DNA of 64,000 bases from contig JAUSLJ010000005.1 of assembly GCA_030646715.1 (NCBI GenBank), positions 266,479 through 330,478 on the forward strand. The letters are read 5' to 3'. A program made the position numbers and the translations under genes. Of this stretch, positions 52,173 to 61,362 are shown one piece after another; position 1 is the stretch's first letter; every line of letters starts with the position of its first letter. This DNA is from Agitococcus sp. GTDB lineage: Bacteria; Pseudomonadota; Gammaproteobacteria; Pseudomonadales; Moraxellaceae. The notes under the pieces are model-generated. The model was given only the letters and a program-made list of their open reading frames with translations, did not search any database and had not been told where the DNA came from.

Positions 52173-53357
52173 TTAGTGTTTGATGAGTAGCTTATCAGTC
52201 CCCAACCATGAACGTAACTCTTGATAAACCCGTTCATCGTCTAATAATGCAAGATGGCTAATATCGGTAAGCATGACCCGCTTTAACAACGGCGCGCTTA
52301 ACACATCCCCTTGTTCATCCTGAGCCAAGGCACTTGCAACTGGCACAATACCATCACCAATCCAGTTTTCGGCGTGTTTTTCGCTCCAAGCACTCGCTAA
52401 CAGTAAATGATTAACCGACTCAGGTAAGTGCGGCACAATATTATCAGCGGTTAAACGAGCATAGCGTAAATCTTTAATACCACGACTACGAATGTTGCCT
52501 AAGCGCATCAAGGGTCGGGTATAAGGAGTAAAGTTCAATAAATTATTGGCTTTATGACCCACACGCTCCCACGGTGCTCCCAAATGTGGTGAGCCTAAAT
52601 AAGCGGCATGACTTAATCGTGCCAACCATGTATGTTCATTTAATTCCGCCCAATGGCTGGCACTACGAATCAATAAACCACCCATACTATGGCCAATCAA
52701 GATCAGCGGTGTGCCTTTATTGGCAAAGTGTTGTTGCAGTAAGTCCGCAAAATTTTCACCATTCTGATGAATAGCACGACCCGTGTTATAGCGCAACCAA
52801 GCTACTTTATAACCCAATTGAGCGAGTTCACTGTAAAACTTGTTATGATTAGCCGATTGTTGCCACTCTAAGTCACTGTGACACAAACCGTGTAAAAACA
52901 AGACATGACCTTTAGAGGGCGCTTGTGCCCACGATGCCATATCTAAAATTTCACCATTTTCGCTACGCAAAGTGATGGGAGTCGCTAAAGGACTATCCCA
53001 ACTTTCTAATTTATCGCCACAAACGCCATTTAAGGCAGCTTGGGTGCGAATTGCTAAGGGTTGATTAAATTCAGTTTGATGAGTGGTAAACATTCTGCTG
53101 AACTTGGCAATTAACGCAAAACTACCCGCAATAAGACGATAGGGGAACGGTGCATGACGAGCATTGGCCTGATGTTCTTTATTGAGAGGTGAAGGTAAGT
53201 AGCTGATAGTGCTATGCATTTCGGCTACTAAATGAGTTAACTCCTGTGCACTCCGCATTGCCAAATGCACAATCGCGCCCGCTGCTTGTGCGGCATTGCT
53301 TGAGGTTGATTTTTCGATGCGGGTTGTTTCTGGCAAATTAGACATGATGCGACTCAT
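52173..53357 (-). CDS. Alpha/beta-hydrolase, lipase/esterase-like
   Basis: A 394-residue alpha/beta hydrolase. The oxyanion-region motif FLHGLCHSDLEW is near residue 150, and the nucleophile elbow GHSMGG with its serine is near residue 222. The later motifs GDGIVPVASAL and DISHLALLDD supply plausible Asp and His of the triad. The first 100 residues are a helical extension with no signal peptide, so it is probably cytoplasmic or membrane-associated. Substrates are probably lipid or ester compounds. An internal ATG at 53345 is an alternative start, four codons later. Confidence 0.85.
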   Translation of the reverse strand: MSRIMSNLPETTRIEKSTSSNAAQAAGAIVHLAMRSAQELTHLVAEMHSTISYLPSPLNKEHQANARHAPFPYRLIAGSFALIAKFSRMFTTHQTEFNQPLAIRTQAALNGVCGDKLESWDSPLATPITLRSENGEILDMASWAQAPSKGHVLFLHGLCHSDLEWQQSANHNKFYSELAQLGYKVAWLRYNTGRAIHQNGENFADLLQQHFANKGTPLILIGHSMGGLLIRSASHWAELNEHTWLARLSHAAYLGSPHLGAPWERVGHKANNLLNFTPYTRPLMRLGNIRSRGIKDLRYARLTADNIVPHLPESVNHLLLASAWSEKHAENWIGDGIVPVASALAQDEQGDVLSAPLLKRVMLTDISHLALLDDERVYQELRSWLGTDKLLIKH

Positions 53358-53537
53358 TTAAGTGTACAGTTGTTCACTAATTTAGAAGGAGATCATCTGT
53401 TTGTCAAGTTAAGTCATAAAAATACATAAAGACCTAAGGTGTACGCTTATGAATATTCGGCTATGATGAACAAGTATGTAGTAGATTCCGTAAGGAAACA
53501 GAACAACACCAATAAACCCATCCATTCGTGCCTCTTA

Positions 53538-53662
53538 GGACTTACGCGCTTATCGCTAAATCCCCCCAACCCCCTTTTACTAAGGGGGAGTCCCCATCTT
53601 TTTGAAAGAGGGGTTAGGGGAGATTCACAAAACGCGCTAATCAAGGTTCGATGCGTAAGTCC
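53538..53662. repeat. MITE-like element, 125 bp
   Basis: Terminal inverted repeats GGACTTACGC (53538-53547) and GCGTAAGTCC (53653-53662) enclose two C/G-rich hairpins (CCCCCTTTTACTAAGGGGG, then CCCCATCTTTTTGAAAGAGG). The right 39 bases reappear at 39525-39563. A gene-free stretch of 339 bp (53358-53696) surrounds it; apart from this element it holds only AT-rich sequence and the promoter and ribosome binding site of the next gene. Confidence 0.8.
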
Positions 53663-53696
53663 AAAGATTTATGAATTCCCTGTTGGAGCAAGTTAA

Positions 53697-54497
53697 ATGT
53701 TTACGATGCGGTATATAGGCTTATCTATTAGTTTGATGACGAACGCGGCTTTTGCCGACGCTTTACATATTTGCGTTGATAAAACACCTTCGCCGCCTTT
53801 TGTTTATTCCGAAAAAATTAATGGCGCAGGCCAGTTACGGGGCTATTCGCTAGATTTAGTTAAGCAATTATTAACCAGTGTAGGCCGTACTTATGATATT
53901 AAATCTTTAGCCTCTCCCGAGATAGAAAAAAAGATTCAAAATGCTGACCCAAAATCGGGCTGTGACGTGGTGTTGGATGTCGCTAAAACTCCCGCCAAAG
54001 AAGCGTTTTTGTTACTGACTCCGCCTGTCTATAGTTTAAATTATGATTTGATGTACAACTGGGAGCGTTATATGACGGGACTTGGTGTTAAGTCTTTAGC
54101 CGATGTTGCCAAGTTAAAAGCGTGTGGTGTCAGTGGCTATGATTATAGCGCGGTAGGAAAAGACCTAAAAATAAAATTACTTGATAATGTTAAAGATGCT
54201 GTCTTTGAGCTTAAACATAAAACCTGTGATGTTTTTGTCGCTGAAGGCGTAGTTATGCGTTATGGCCAGCGTATGAATAACTATCAAGTCCCTCCTGTGG
54301 GCTGTGTTCGCTTAGATGGAACGAGCAAAAACTACCACATTGGTATTGCGAAACATGTCGTCGGGGCAAGTGCTTTATTAGGGAAAATACAACAACAACT
54401 TATCGCGCCTACTACCAAAAAAACAATTGCTGCATTGGCCGAAACCTATGACGTTAATACGATTGCTTGCCAACAAACGCTAAGAGTTAGCCCATAG
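53697..54497 (+). CDS. Periplasmic solute-binding protein (SBP_bac_3-like)
   Basis: A 266-residue exported protein; the signal peptide is about residues 1-21 (SISLMTNAAFA). It continues as LHICVDKTPSPPFVYSE and GYSLDLVKQLLTSVG, the usual opening of family 3 amino-acid-type binding proteins. It has three additional cysteines (SGCDVVL, LKACGVSG, HKTCDVFV). No ABC permease genes are nearby, so it could be an orphan sensor or receptor. The start at 53697 has GGAG 9 bases upstream. Confidence 0.82.
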   Translation: MFTMRYIGLSISLMTNAAFADALHICVDKTPSPPFVYSEKINGAGQLRGYSLDLVKQLLTSVGRTYDIKSLASPEIEKKIQNADPKSGCDVVLDVAKTPAKEAFLLLTPPVYSLNYDLMYNWERYMTGLGVKSLADVAKLKACGVSGYDYSAVGKDLKIKLLDNVKDAVFELKHKTCDVFVAEGVVMRYGQRMNNYQVPPVGCVRLDGTSKNYHIGIAKHVVGASALLGKIQQQLIAPTTKKTIAALAETYDVNTIACQQTLRVSP

Positions 54498-54554
54498 TTA
54501 AAGAATGAACAGTTATTTCTACGCGCATTGTTCGTACTTTAACAAAAGCATCTC

Positions 54555-54582
54555 TTTAACTGCGTTATGGCATTGTTATAAT
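54555..54582 (+). promoter_or_regulatory. Probable argC promoter
   Basis: A perfect -10 hexamer TATAAT is at 54577-54582, with a weak -35 TTTAAC at 54555-54560 (16-bp spacer). It lies 40 bp upstream of the argC start codon. No ARG box is obvious. Confidence 0.55.
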
Positions 54583-54621
54583 CGCGGCTGACATTAGCTA
54601 AGTTTTAACTGGAGAAAATTT

Positions 54622-55653
54622 GTGATTAAAGTCGGTATTGTGGGTGGTACGGGTTATACAGGCGTTGAGTTGCTGCGGTTGTTAGCTCAGCATCCAGATG
54701 TTCATTTACAAGCAATTACTTCGCGTACCGAATCGGGCATTGCCGTTTCACAAATGTTTCCCAATTTGCGTGGTCGCGTCGATGTTGCCTTTAGCGAACC
54801 AACGATCGAAAATCTTAGTACCTGTGATGTCGTTTTTTTTGCGACGCCTAATGGTGTGGCGATGAAGCAAGTGCCTGAGTTATTAGACAAAGGCGTGAAA
54901 ATCATCGACTTAGCCGCCGACTTTCGCTTAAAAAATCCTGCTGAATGGCAACAGTGGTATGGCATGCCACACGCCAGTGAAAACTTATTAGCCGAGGCTG
55001 TTTACGGTTTGCCTGAAGTCAATCGTGAAGCCATTAAAACAGCACGTCTCGTCGCTAATCCGGGTTGTTATCCTACCGCTGTACAATTAGGATTTTTACC
55101 TTTATTAAAAGCAGGTTTAATTGATAGCCAAACTTTGATTGCAGACGCTAAGTCAGGGGTGTCAGGCGCAGGCCGTAAAGCCGAAGTGCCCACATTGTTT
55201 GCCGAAGCGGGTGATAGCTTTAAAGCTTATGGTGTTGCAGGTCATCGTCATTTACCTGAAATTAAACAAGGCTTAACCAGTATCTATGGCCAGCCTGTAG
55301 GTTTAACCTTTGTTCCTCATTTATTGCCATTAATCCGTGGTATTCACGCTACGTTATATGCGCGGTTAACAGCGGATGTTGCCGATCTTCAAGCCCTATA
55401 CGAGCAGGCTTACCAACACGAAGCCTTTGTCGATGTCATGCCCGCAGGCAGTCACCCTGAAACACGTTCTGTCCGTGGCGCGAATGTGTGTCGTATTGCC
55501 GTCCATCGGCCTCAAGGTGGCGATACCGTTGTTATTCTTTCGGTCATTGATAATTTGGTGAAAGGTGCCGCGGGGCAAGCCGTACAAAACATGAATATTA
55601 TGTTTGGTTTGGATGAGAGTACGGGTTTAAATCAGATTGCGTTGTTGCCGTAA
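54622..55653 (+). CDS. argC: N-acetyl-gamma-glutamyl-phosphate reductase
   Basis: A 343-residue arginine-biosynthesis enzyme that reduces N-acetylglutamyl phosphate with NADPH. The dinucleotide-binding turn is [17 protein letters not shown], the catalytic cysteine is in [14 protein letters not shown], and the base-side motif is HRHLPEI. Translation starts at the GTG at 54622 with GGAGAA 6 bases before it. It is followed by a DUF6776-type gene, as in other Pseudomonadales. Confidence 0.97.
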   Translation: MIKVGIVGGTGYTGVELLRLLAQHPDVHLQAITSRTESGIAVSQMFPNLRGRVDVAFSEPTIENLSTCDVVFFATPNGVAMKQVPELLDKGVKIIDLAADFRLKNPAEWQQWYGMPHASENLLAEAVYGLPEVNREAIKTARLVANPGCYPTAVQLGFLPLLKAGLIDSQTLIADAKSGVSGAGRKAEVPTLFAEAGDSFKAYGVAGHRHLPEIKQGLTSIYGQPVGLTFVPHLLPLIRGIHATLYARLTADVADLQALYEQAYQHEAFVDVMPAGSHPETRSVRGANVCRIAVHRPQGGDTVVILSVIDNLVKGAAGQAVQNMNIMFGLDESTGLNQIALLP

Positions 55654-55670
55654 TTTTGGTTATTTTTGAT

Positions 55671-55698
55671 GTAGGGGTGTGATGCTCACGCCCTTATC
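55671..55698. repeat. GTAGGGG-type short hairpin
   Basis: GTAGGGGTGTGATGCTCACG followed by CCC shows the same outline as the hairpins at 22949 and 25399 (TAGGGGCG then CGCCC). It is less perfect here. It occupies the 60-bp gap between argC and the next gene. Confidence 0.5.
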
Positions 55699-55713
55699 TA
55701 AAGGGAAACAACC

Positions 55714-56415
55714 ATGTGGCACACTGGCCGTAGGCAAAAACTAAAAAACTATGTGGGCGCCCCCATCGCTGCTCATCTCGTGGCATGGAGTTTAACGGCC
55801 ATCTTAGGTTTGGGGTTAAGCGCGGGTGTCGCCTTTTATTTTGGTTACGACTATGGCTTGCAATCAGTAGGTGCGAGTGCAGGTGAAGTTAAACAATTAC
55901 GCTTGAGCACGCAACAACAGCAACAAGCACTTTTGCAATTAAACAATGATTTAGCCACACTGAAGCAAGACCGAGATATCGCTATTCAAACGGCACAAAA
56001 ACTACAAGAAGATAATAAAAATCAATTAGCTAGTGTTGCCGATATGCAAGAACAAATAATGTTGTTCCAGCGTTTACTTGGTGCAAAAGGCTCAATGAAT
56101 ACCTTATCCATCGAAAATGTCACCATTAAAAAAATAGCCGATAATCAATTTCAATATCGCTTATTACTTACACAAGTCACAAACAATCAAACCGATATTA
56201 GCGGTAAAGCGACTGTGCGTATTTTAGGCATGACAAAAAATCAGGTTATTACTGCTATTCCTGTAGATTTTCGATTTCAATATTTTAAGAGTGTGACGGG
56301 GAGTGTTACCTTGCCTGTTGGTTTTCAAGCAGATAGCATCGAAATCACCTTACAAGCTATCGGTAAAAAAGCGACGAAAATAGAAAAACGTTTTAAGTGG
56401 GAAGTAGCGACATAA
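55714..56415 (+). CDS. DUF6776-type membrane-anchored coiled-coil protein
   Basis: A 233-residue protein with one membrane helix (about residues 21-48, LVAWSLTAILGLGLSAGVAF) followed by a coiled coil (about 58-120) and a beta-rich C-terminal domain (IENVTIKKIADNQFQYRLLL). The coiled coil ends in MLFQRLLGAKGS, the family signature as I recall it. Function is unknown. A hairpin-like repeat of the GTAGGGG type lies just upstream at 55671. Confidence 0.8.
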   Translation: MWHTGRRQKLKNYVGAPIAAHLVAWSLTAILGLGLSAGVAFYFGYDYGLQSVGASAGEVKQLRLSTQQQQQALLQLNNDLATLKQDRDIAIQTAQKLQEDNKNQLASVADMQEQIMLFQRLLGAKGSMNTLSIENVTIKKIADNQFQYRLLLTQVTNNQTDISGKATVRILGMTKNQVITAIPVDFRFQYFKSVTGSVTLPVGFQADSIEITLQAIGKKATKIEKRFKWEVAT

Positions 56416-56472
56416 ATGATCGTTTAAGTTTATGTTTCCATTCTAAGAACACCCTATTTGCAAAATACACTA

Positions 56473-56536
56473 TAGCCGAAAGGCTAAACTCCTTGTAGCA
56501 TCAGGAATTATTGCCCGAATTTTGGCTGACAAGGAG
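56473..56536 (+). promoter_or_regulatory. Structured leader of RND efflux operon
   Basis: The 5' region contains a GNRA-like hairpin TAGCC-GAAA-GGCTA (56473-56486) and a pair CTCCTTGT (56489-56496) / ACAAGGAG (56529-56536). The second arm covers the ribosome binding site AAGGAG of the adaptor gene. If transcribed, the hairpin could hide the ribosome binding site until another factor opens it. Confidence 0.5.
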
Positions 56537-56541
56537 CCTCC

Positions 56542-57759
56542 ATGAACTTGCCCACGCAACGTACCGTTATCGGTGGTCAGATTTCGCTGTTAATCACCGC
56601 TTTATTACTTTCTGCCTGTAACAAAGCTCCAGAAGGTGGTGCGCCCCAAGGTATGCCAAAAATGCCGCCGCCCGAAGTAGCAATTGTTACCGTTCAACCG
56701 CAAACTGCGCCCGTACATTTTGAATATGCAGCGCAAGTAGCAGGTTCGCGTGAAGCGGAGATTCGTGCGCGGGTGACAGGTATTTTGCTAAAACGTCATT
56801 ATGTTGATGGCCAGCAAGTGACGGCGGGACAAACATTATTCACCTTAGATGCTGCGCCTTATGAAGTCGCTGTTGCCAGTGCTGAAGCGCAATTAGCCAG
56901 TGCCCAAGCGCGTCTTAGTCAGGCCGACCGTAATTTGGCGAGGATCAAACCGTTATGGGCCGACAAAATCATTGCCCAACGTGATTATGATGATGCTGTT
57001 TCAGCGCAGCAAATCGCACAAGCAGACATTAAAACCGCACAAGCACAAGTACGCCAAGCGCGCTTAAATTTAAGTTACACCCATGTTGATGCGCCGATTT
57101 CGGGTATTGTCGGGCGCGCGCAAAAAACTGAGGGCACATTAGTTTCTGGTACGGATGTATTGTTAGCGACCATTACTCAAATTCAACCCGCTCATGTCTA
57201 TTTCGGTTTACCTGATGCCGAACAGCAAAAACTCCGTACGCTCAGTGCCAATGGCACATTTAAACTGCCCGCTAATGGCGGCTATATCGCAAAAGTCAAA
57301 ATGGCGGATGGTTCACTGTATGGTCAAACAGGCCGTGTAGCTTTTACTGATGTCAGTGTTAATCCGACTACAGGCACCACAGAAACTCGCGCCGAGTTAG
57401 CAAATCCTCAAAATTTATTACGTCCAGGTCAATTTGTGCGCGTGTTATTGGATGGTGCAGAACGTGTTAATGCCATCACTGTGCCGCAACGCGCCGTGAT
57501 TGAAGGGCCAATGGGCAAAATGGTGATGGTGATTGGCAAAGAAGATAAAGTCGAACCTCGTCCTGTGAAAGTGGGTGAATGGGCAACGGTTAATGGTAGT
57601 GAAGCATGGGTGATTGACCAAGGCTTACAAGCAGGTGAGCGCGTCATGGTGGATGGTTTATTTAAAATTCAGCCAGGAATGCCCGTCAAGCCCGTCGATG
57701 CAGCAACCTTAGCTGCCAAAGCTCCTGCTGCGGCTAATGCTCCACCTGCCACTCATTAA
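56542..57759 (+). CDS. RND efflux periplasmic adaptor lipoprotein (AcrA/MexA family)
   Basis: A 405-residue membrane fusion protein. The lipobox LLSAC gives lipidated Cys26. The order is MFP core (VAGSREAEIRARVTGILLKR), lipoyl/coiled-coil hairpin (about residues 105-170, with repeated AQA and AQV patterns), SYTHVDAPISGIVGRA, a beta barrel, and the membrane-proximal end GLQAGERVMVDGLFKIQPG. It partners with the RND pump encoded 17 bp downstream. No outer membrane factor (TolC/OprM) is encoded in the window, so a TolC-like channel elsewhere is likely. Confidence 0.93.
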   Translation: MNLPTQRTVIGGQISLLITALLLSACNKAPEGGAPQGMPKMPPPEVAIVTVQPQTAPVHFEYAAQVAGSREAEIRARVTGILLKRHYVDGQQVTAGQTLFTLDAAPYEVAVASAEAQLASAQARLSQADRNLARIKPLWADKIIAQRDYDDAVSAQQIAQADIKTAQAQVRQARLNLSYTHVDAPISGIVGRAQKTEGTLVSGTDVLLATITQIQPAHVYFGLPDAEQQKLRTLSANGTFKLPANGGYIAKVKMADGSLYGQTGRVAFTDVSVNPTTGTTETRAELANPQNLLRPGQFVRVLLDGAERVNAITVPQRAVIEGPMGKMVMVIGKEDKVEPRPVKVGEWATVNGSEAWVIDQGLQAGERVMVDGLFKIQPGMPVKPVDAATLAAKAPAAANAPPATH

Positions 57760-57776
57760 GGATAGGGAGAAACACA

Positions 57777-60700
57777 GTGCTAGCTCGTTTTTTTATTAAC
57801 CGACCCGTATTTGCGGCGGTATTATCTATCTTCATTATGCTCGCTGGTTTAGCCGCGATGCGTAATTTACCGATTGCCCAATATCCTGAAATTGCACCTC
57901 CTGTGATTCAAGTCACAGCCGTTTACCCCGGTGCCTCCGCCGAAGTGTTAGAGCAAACTGTTGCCGCACCGTTAGAAAATCAAATTAACGGCGTTGACGA
58001 TATGTTGTACATGGGTTCAACGTCCACTTCGCAAGGTGTGGTTACTATTAGTATCACCTTTGATATTGGTACAGACCCAGATCAAGCAGCGCAAAACGTC
58101 AATAACTTAGTCAAACAAGCCGAAGCCCGTTTGCCACAAGAGGTACGCCGCCAAGGTGTCACCGTCACCAAAGGTTCGTCTAGCTTCTTACAAGTCGTCG
58201 CCTTTTATTCGCCTGATGGCCGTTATGACGATGTTTATACCAGTAACTATGTCACGCTTAACGTCTTAGATGGCTTGAAACGTGTTCCGGGTACGACCAA
58301 TGTTCAAATTTTTGGTGCTAAAGATTACGCCATGCGTATTTGGTTGCGTCCTGACCGTTTAGCACAATTAAAACTCACCACTCAAGAAATTGTGGCTGCT
58401 ATTAATGAACAAAATGGTCAGTTTGCGGCAGGTAAAATTGGTCAGCAACCAACCAATGCAGCTCAAGAGTTGGTCTATACCATTACCACTAAAGGCCGTT
58501 TGTCCGAAGCCAGTGAGTTTGAAAATATTATCATTCGCTCCAATGCCGATGGCTCGGCCTTACGTTTAAAAGACGTGGCAAGAGTACAGTTAGGGGCAAA
58601 AGATTATGACTTTATTGGTCGAATCAACGGCAAACCTGCCACTTTAGTCGGTATTTTCTTGCAGCCGAGTGCTAATGCCTTGGACGTAGGCGATAACGTC
58701 AAAGCTACTTTAAAAGAAATGGGCGCACGCTTTCCCGAAGGCATGAGTTACTCCATTCCTTATGATACGACTCGTTTTGTTGAAGTATCCATCCGCGAGG
58801 TTTTAAAAACTTTAGCTGAAGCGATGGTGTTAGTGTTTTTAGTGGTGTTCTTATTCTTGCAGAATTGGCGCGCGACACTGATTCCCACCATCGCCGTACC
58901 TGTGTCTTTAATAGGCACATTCGCGGGATTGTATTTGTTGGGTTATTCCATCAATACCTTAACCCTGTTTGGTATGGTTTTGGCGATTGGTATTGTTGTC
59001 GATGATGCCATTGTTGTCTTAGAAAACGTCGAACGGATCATGCACGAAGAGCATCTTTCTGCTTACGATTCAGCCATTAAAGCCATGCACGAAGTCACCA
59101 GTCCCATTATTGCTATTGTCATGGTGTTGTGCGCAGTCTTCGTGCCGATTGGCTTTTTAGGTGGTTTGACGGGTGAGTTGTATCGTCAATTCGCCGTCAC
59201 TATTGCCATTGCAGTGGTGATTTCGGGCATTGTTGCACTAACATTAACACCGTCGTTATGTGTATTAATTCTGAAAAAAGAACACAAGGCATTAGGGGGA
59301 TTTTTCGCCGCCTTTAATCGTTGGTTTGCCCGCATCACCCAACATTATGTCACAGGTGTCACATGGATGATTCGTCGCGGAGCCATTGCCGCCTTGTTGT
59401 TTATCGGCATGGTGGCGGTGACTGTCGGCTTATGGAAAGCGACTCCGAGTAGTTTAGTGCCAGATGAAGATCAAGGCTTTTATATCAGCGCGGTTATTTT
59501 GCCTGATGGTGCAACTTTGCAACGTACAGATAAAGTCGTGCAAGAAGTGCTACAAATAATGAAAAGTAATCCTGCCAATCAAGATGTGGTGGCGTTTACA
59601 GGCTTTGACTTTTTAGGTGGTGGTTTCCGTAACAATGCCGCAACCATTTTCGTCACCCAAAAACCGTGGGATGAGCGTCAAGTCAGTAGCCAGCAATTAG
59701 TGGGCGAATTGTTTATGAAAACGTCGCACATCAAAGAGGCGTTGGTATTAGCTTTTAACCCACCGCCGATTATGGGCTTAGGTCAAGCGGGTGGCTTTGA
59801 GTTATATCTGCAAAATCGAGGTGAAGGTGGTGCCGCACGTCTGGCTGAAGTCATGGGGCAGTTTATGGCCGCCGCGAGTAAAGACAAAATGCTCGGTGGT
59901 GTACAAACCTTGTGGCGTGCCAACAGTCCGCAATTACGGGTAGATGTTGATAGAGAAAAAGCGCATGCAATGGGTGTTAATCTGAATAATCTCTACGATA
60001 CTTTGGCTGCTACTTTAGGTTCCTATTATGTTAACGACTTCAATAAATATGGCCGTACTTGGCAAGTATTGATGAGCGCAGAGCCTGAGTATCGTGCTAA
60101 ACCTGAAGATATTGGTAATATTTGGGTGCGCTCAGACAAGGGCGAAATGATACCCGTGTCGTCACTCGCGACCGTGCAATATAGCGCAGGGCCCGACGCG
60201 CTAGACCGTTTTAATAATCTGCCAGCCGTTAAACTTTTTGGACAGGGAGCCATGGGGGTTAGCTCAGGACAAACCATCGCCGCCGTAGAAAAGCTGGCAA
60301 AAGAAGTTTTACCTGCCGACTTTAGTTACGATTGGGGTGGTGCTTCTTATCAAGAAAAACGTGCCAGTGGCTCGTCAGGCTTAGCGTTAGGCATGGGCGC
60401 AGTGATGGTGTTTTTGATTTTGTCGGCTTTGTATGGCCAATGGTCGTTACCCATATCGGTATTATTAGCGTTACCATTTGGTATTTTTGGCGCGTTATCC
60501 GCCGTGTGGCTACGTGGTTTTACTAATGATGTTTATTTTCAAATTGGTTTAGTCACGTTACTTGGCCTTGCCGCCAAAAACGCAATTTTAATTGTTGAAT
60601 ATGCGGTGATGAAAAAAAGCGAAGGCTTATCAACAGCCGCCTCTGCGGTTGAAGCGGCTCGGCTACGTTTCCGCCCCATTTTAATGACATCATTAGCATT

Positions 60701-60956
60701 TATTTTAGGCGTATTACCGTTAGCCATTAGTCATGGTGCAGGGGCGGGCGCAAGACAATCTGTGGGTACAGGGGTAATGGGAGGAATGATGGCTGCGACG
60801 TTCTTAGCGATCTTCTTCGTTCCTACCTTCTTTAAATGGATTGTCGATAAGCGTTTATCCGAAAAACGTACCGCCAAAGAAATCCATGATGAAGCCGCAC
60901 GTCATCAATATGCACTAGAGCAAAAACCTATCGCAATGGACGGAAAGGCGGATTAG
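57777..60956 (+). CDS. RND multidrug efflux pump permease (AcrB/MexB family)
   Basis: A 1059-residue HAE-1 RND transporter. The start is a GTG at 57777 with AGGGAG upstream; the N-terminus LARFFINRPVFAAVLS is typical. Proton-relay acidic residues are in TM4, AIGIVVDDAIVVLENVER (two adjacent Asp), with a lysine of the GLAAKNAILIVEYA region in TM10. Porter-domain segments such as QYPEIAPPVIQVTAVYPGAS and TMs in two halves follow the AcrB pattern. The C-terminal cytoplasmic tail is short and charged. Drug specificity cannot be inferred. Confidence 0.96.
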   Translation: MLARFFINRPVFAAVLSIFIMLAGLAAMRNLPIAQYPEIAPPVIQVTAVYPGASAEVLEQTVAAPLENQINGVDDMLYMGSTSTSQGVVTISITFDIGTDPDQAAQNVNNLVKQAEARLPQEVRRQGVTVTKGSSSFLQVVAFYSPDGRYDDVYTSNYVTLNVLDGLKRVPGTTNVQIFGAKDYAMRIWLRPDRLAQLKLTTQEIVAAINEQNGQFAAGKIGQQPTNAAQELVYTITTKGRLSEASEFENIIIRSNADGSALRLKDVARVQLGAKDYDFIGRINGKPATLVGIFLQPSANALDVGDNVKATLKEMGARFPEGMSYSIPYDTTRFVEVSIREVLKTLAEAMVLVFLVVFLFLQNWRATLIPTIAVPVSLIGTFAGLYLLGYSINTLTLFGMVLAIGIVVDDAIVVLENVERIMHEEHLSAYDSAIKAMHEVTSPIIAIVMVLCAVFVPIGFLGGLTGELYRQFAVTIAIAVVISGIVALTLTPSLCVLILKKEHKALGGFFAAFNRWFARITQHYVTGVTWMIRRGAIAALLFIGMVAVTVGLWKATPSSLVPDEDQGFYISAVILPDGATLQRTDKVVQEVLQIMKSNPANQDVVAFTGFDFLGGGFRNNAATIFVTQKPWDERQVSSQQLVGELFMKTSHIKEALVLAFNPPPIMGLGQAGGFELYLQNRGEGGAARLAEVMGQFMAAASKDKMLGGVQTLWRANSPQLRVDVDREKAHAMGVNLNNLYDTLAATLGSYYVNDFNKYGRTWQVLMSAEPEYRAKPEDIGNIWVRSDKGEMIPVSSLATVQYSAGPDALDRFNNLPAVKLFGQGAMGVSSGQTIAAVEKLAKEVLPADFSYDWGGASYQEKRASGSSGLALGMGAVMVFLILSALYGQWSLPISVLLALPFGIFGALSAVWLRGFTNDVYFQIGLVTLLGLAAKNAILIVEYAVMKKSEGLSTAASAVEAARLRFRPILMTSLAFILGVLPLAISHGAGAGARQSVGTGVMGGMMAATFLAIFFVPTFFKWIVDKRLSEKRTAKEIHDEAARHQYALEQKPIAMDGKAD

Positions 60957-60984
60957 TGTCTGCTGATATTTGCTTAAACTAACC

Positions 60985-61034
60985 CTTCGACTCCGCTCAG
61001 GGAGCTTCTTTGCGCTGGCTGAGTGGAGGCTAAG
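60985..61034. repeat. REP-like imperfect palindrome, GCTCAG family, copy 2
   Basis: CTTCGACTCCGCTCAGGGAG (from 60985) and GCTGGCTGAGTGGAGGCTAAG-like bases (to 61034) form an imperfect palindrome related to 7416-7465. It lies at the start of a 406-bp gene-free stretch (60957-61362) after the RND operon. Confidence 0.7.
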
Positions 61035-61127
61035 TCTTTTTTGAGTAGATTCTCAATGTGTTTGCAGGGATGCGGTGATGCAACTGTTTGAGCCATGGAT
61101 GGCGAGTTTTGCGGTACACTGGTTTTG

Positions 61128-61166
61128 CTTACTTTTGCCTAAACAAAAGTAAGGCCTGCGGCAGGC
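61128..61166. repeat. Double hairpin repeat before pssA
   Basis: CTTACTTTTG-CCTAAA-CAAAAGTAAG (61128-61153) is a perfect 10-bp stem with a 6-base loop. It is directly followed by GCCTGC-G-GCAGGC (61154-61166). Together they form a REP-like unit of the kind scattered in many gammaproteobacterial genomes. The rest of the stretch up to pssA holds no other recognisable gene. Confidence 0.75.
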
Positions 61167-61362
61167 AAAGGCAAAACAATCTTGAAATAGTTTTCTAATT
61201 TGACCTATGAAAAAATCTTCGCCCTTTTTTACCCAAAATCCCGCAAAAATAATCATTCTTCCCTGTAACAAAACTGCTCTCCTGCACATCTAAACAACAA
61301 ACCGATAGCACCAACGCCAAATGCTGTTTATTATCGCTGTTTTTGGCCAAGGTTAATTGTCT

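Noticed and set aside
53439..53696. 85-codon open frame upstream of the solute-binding protein gene
   Set aside because: It runs through the MITE-like element and has proline/leucine-rich repeat-derived sequence only.
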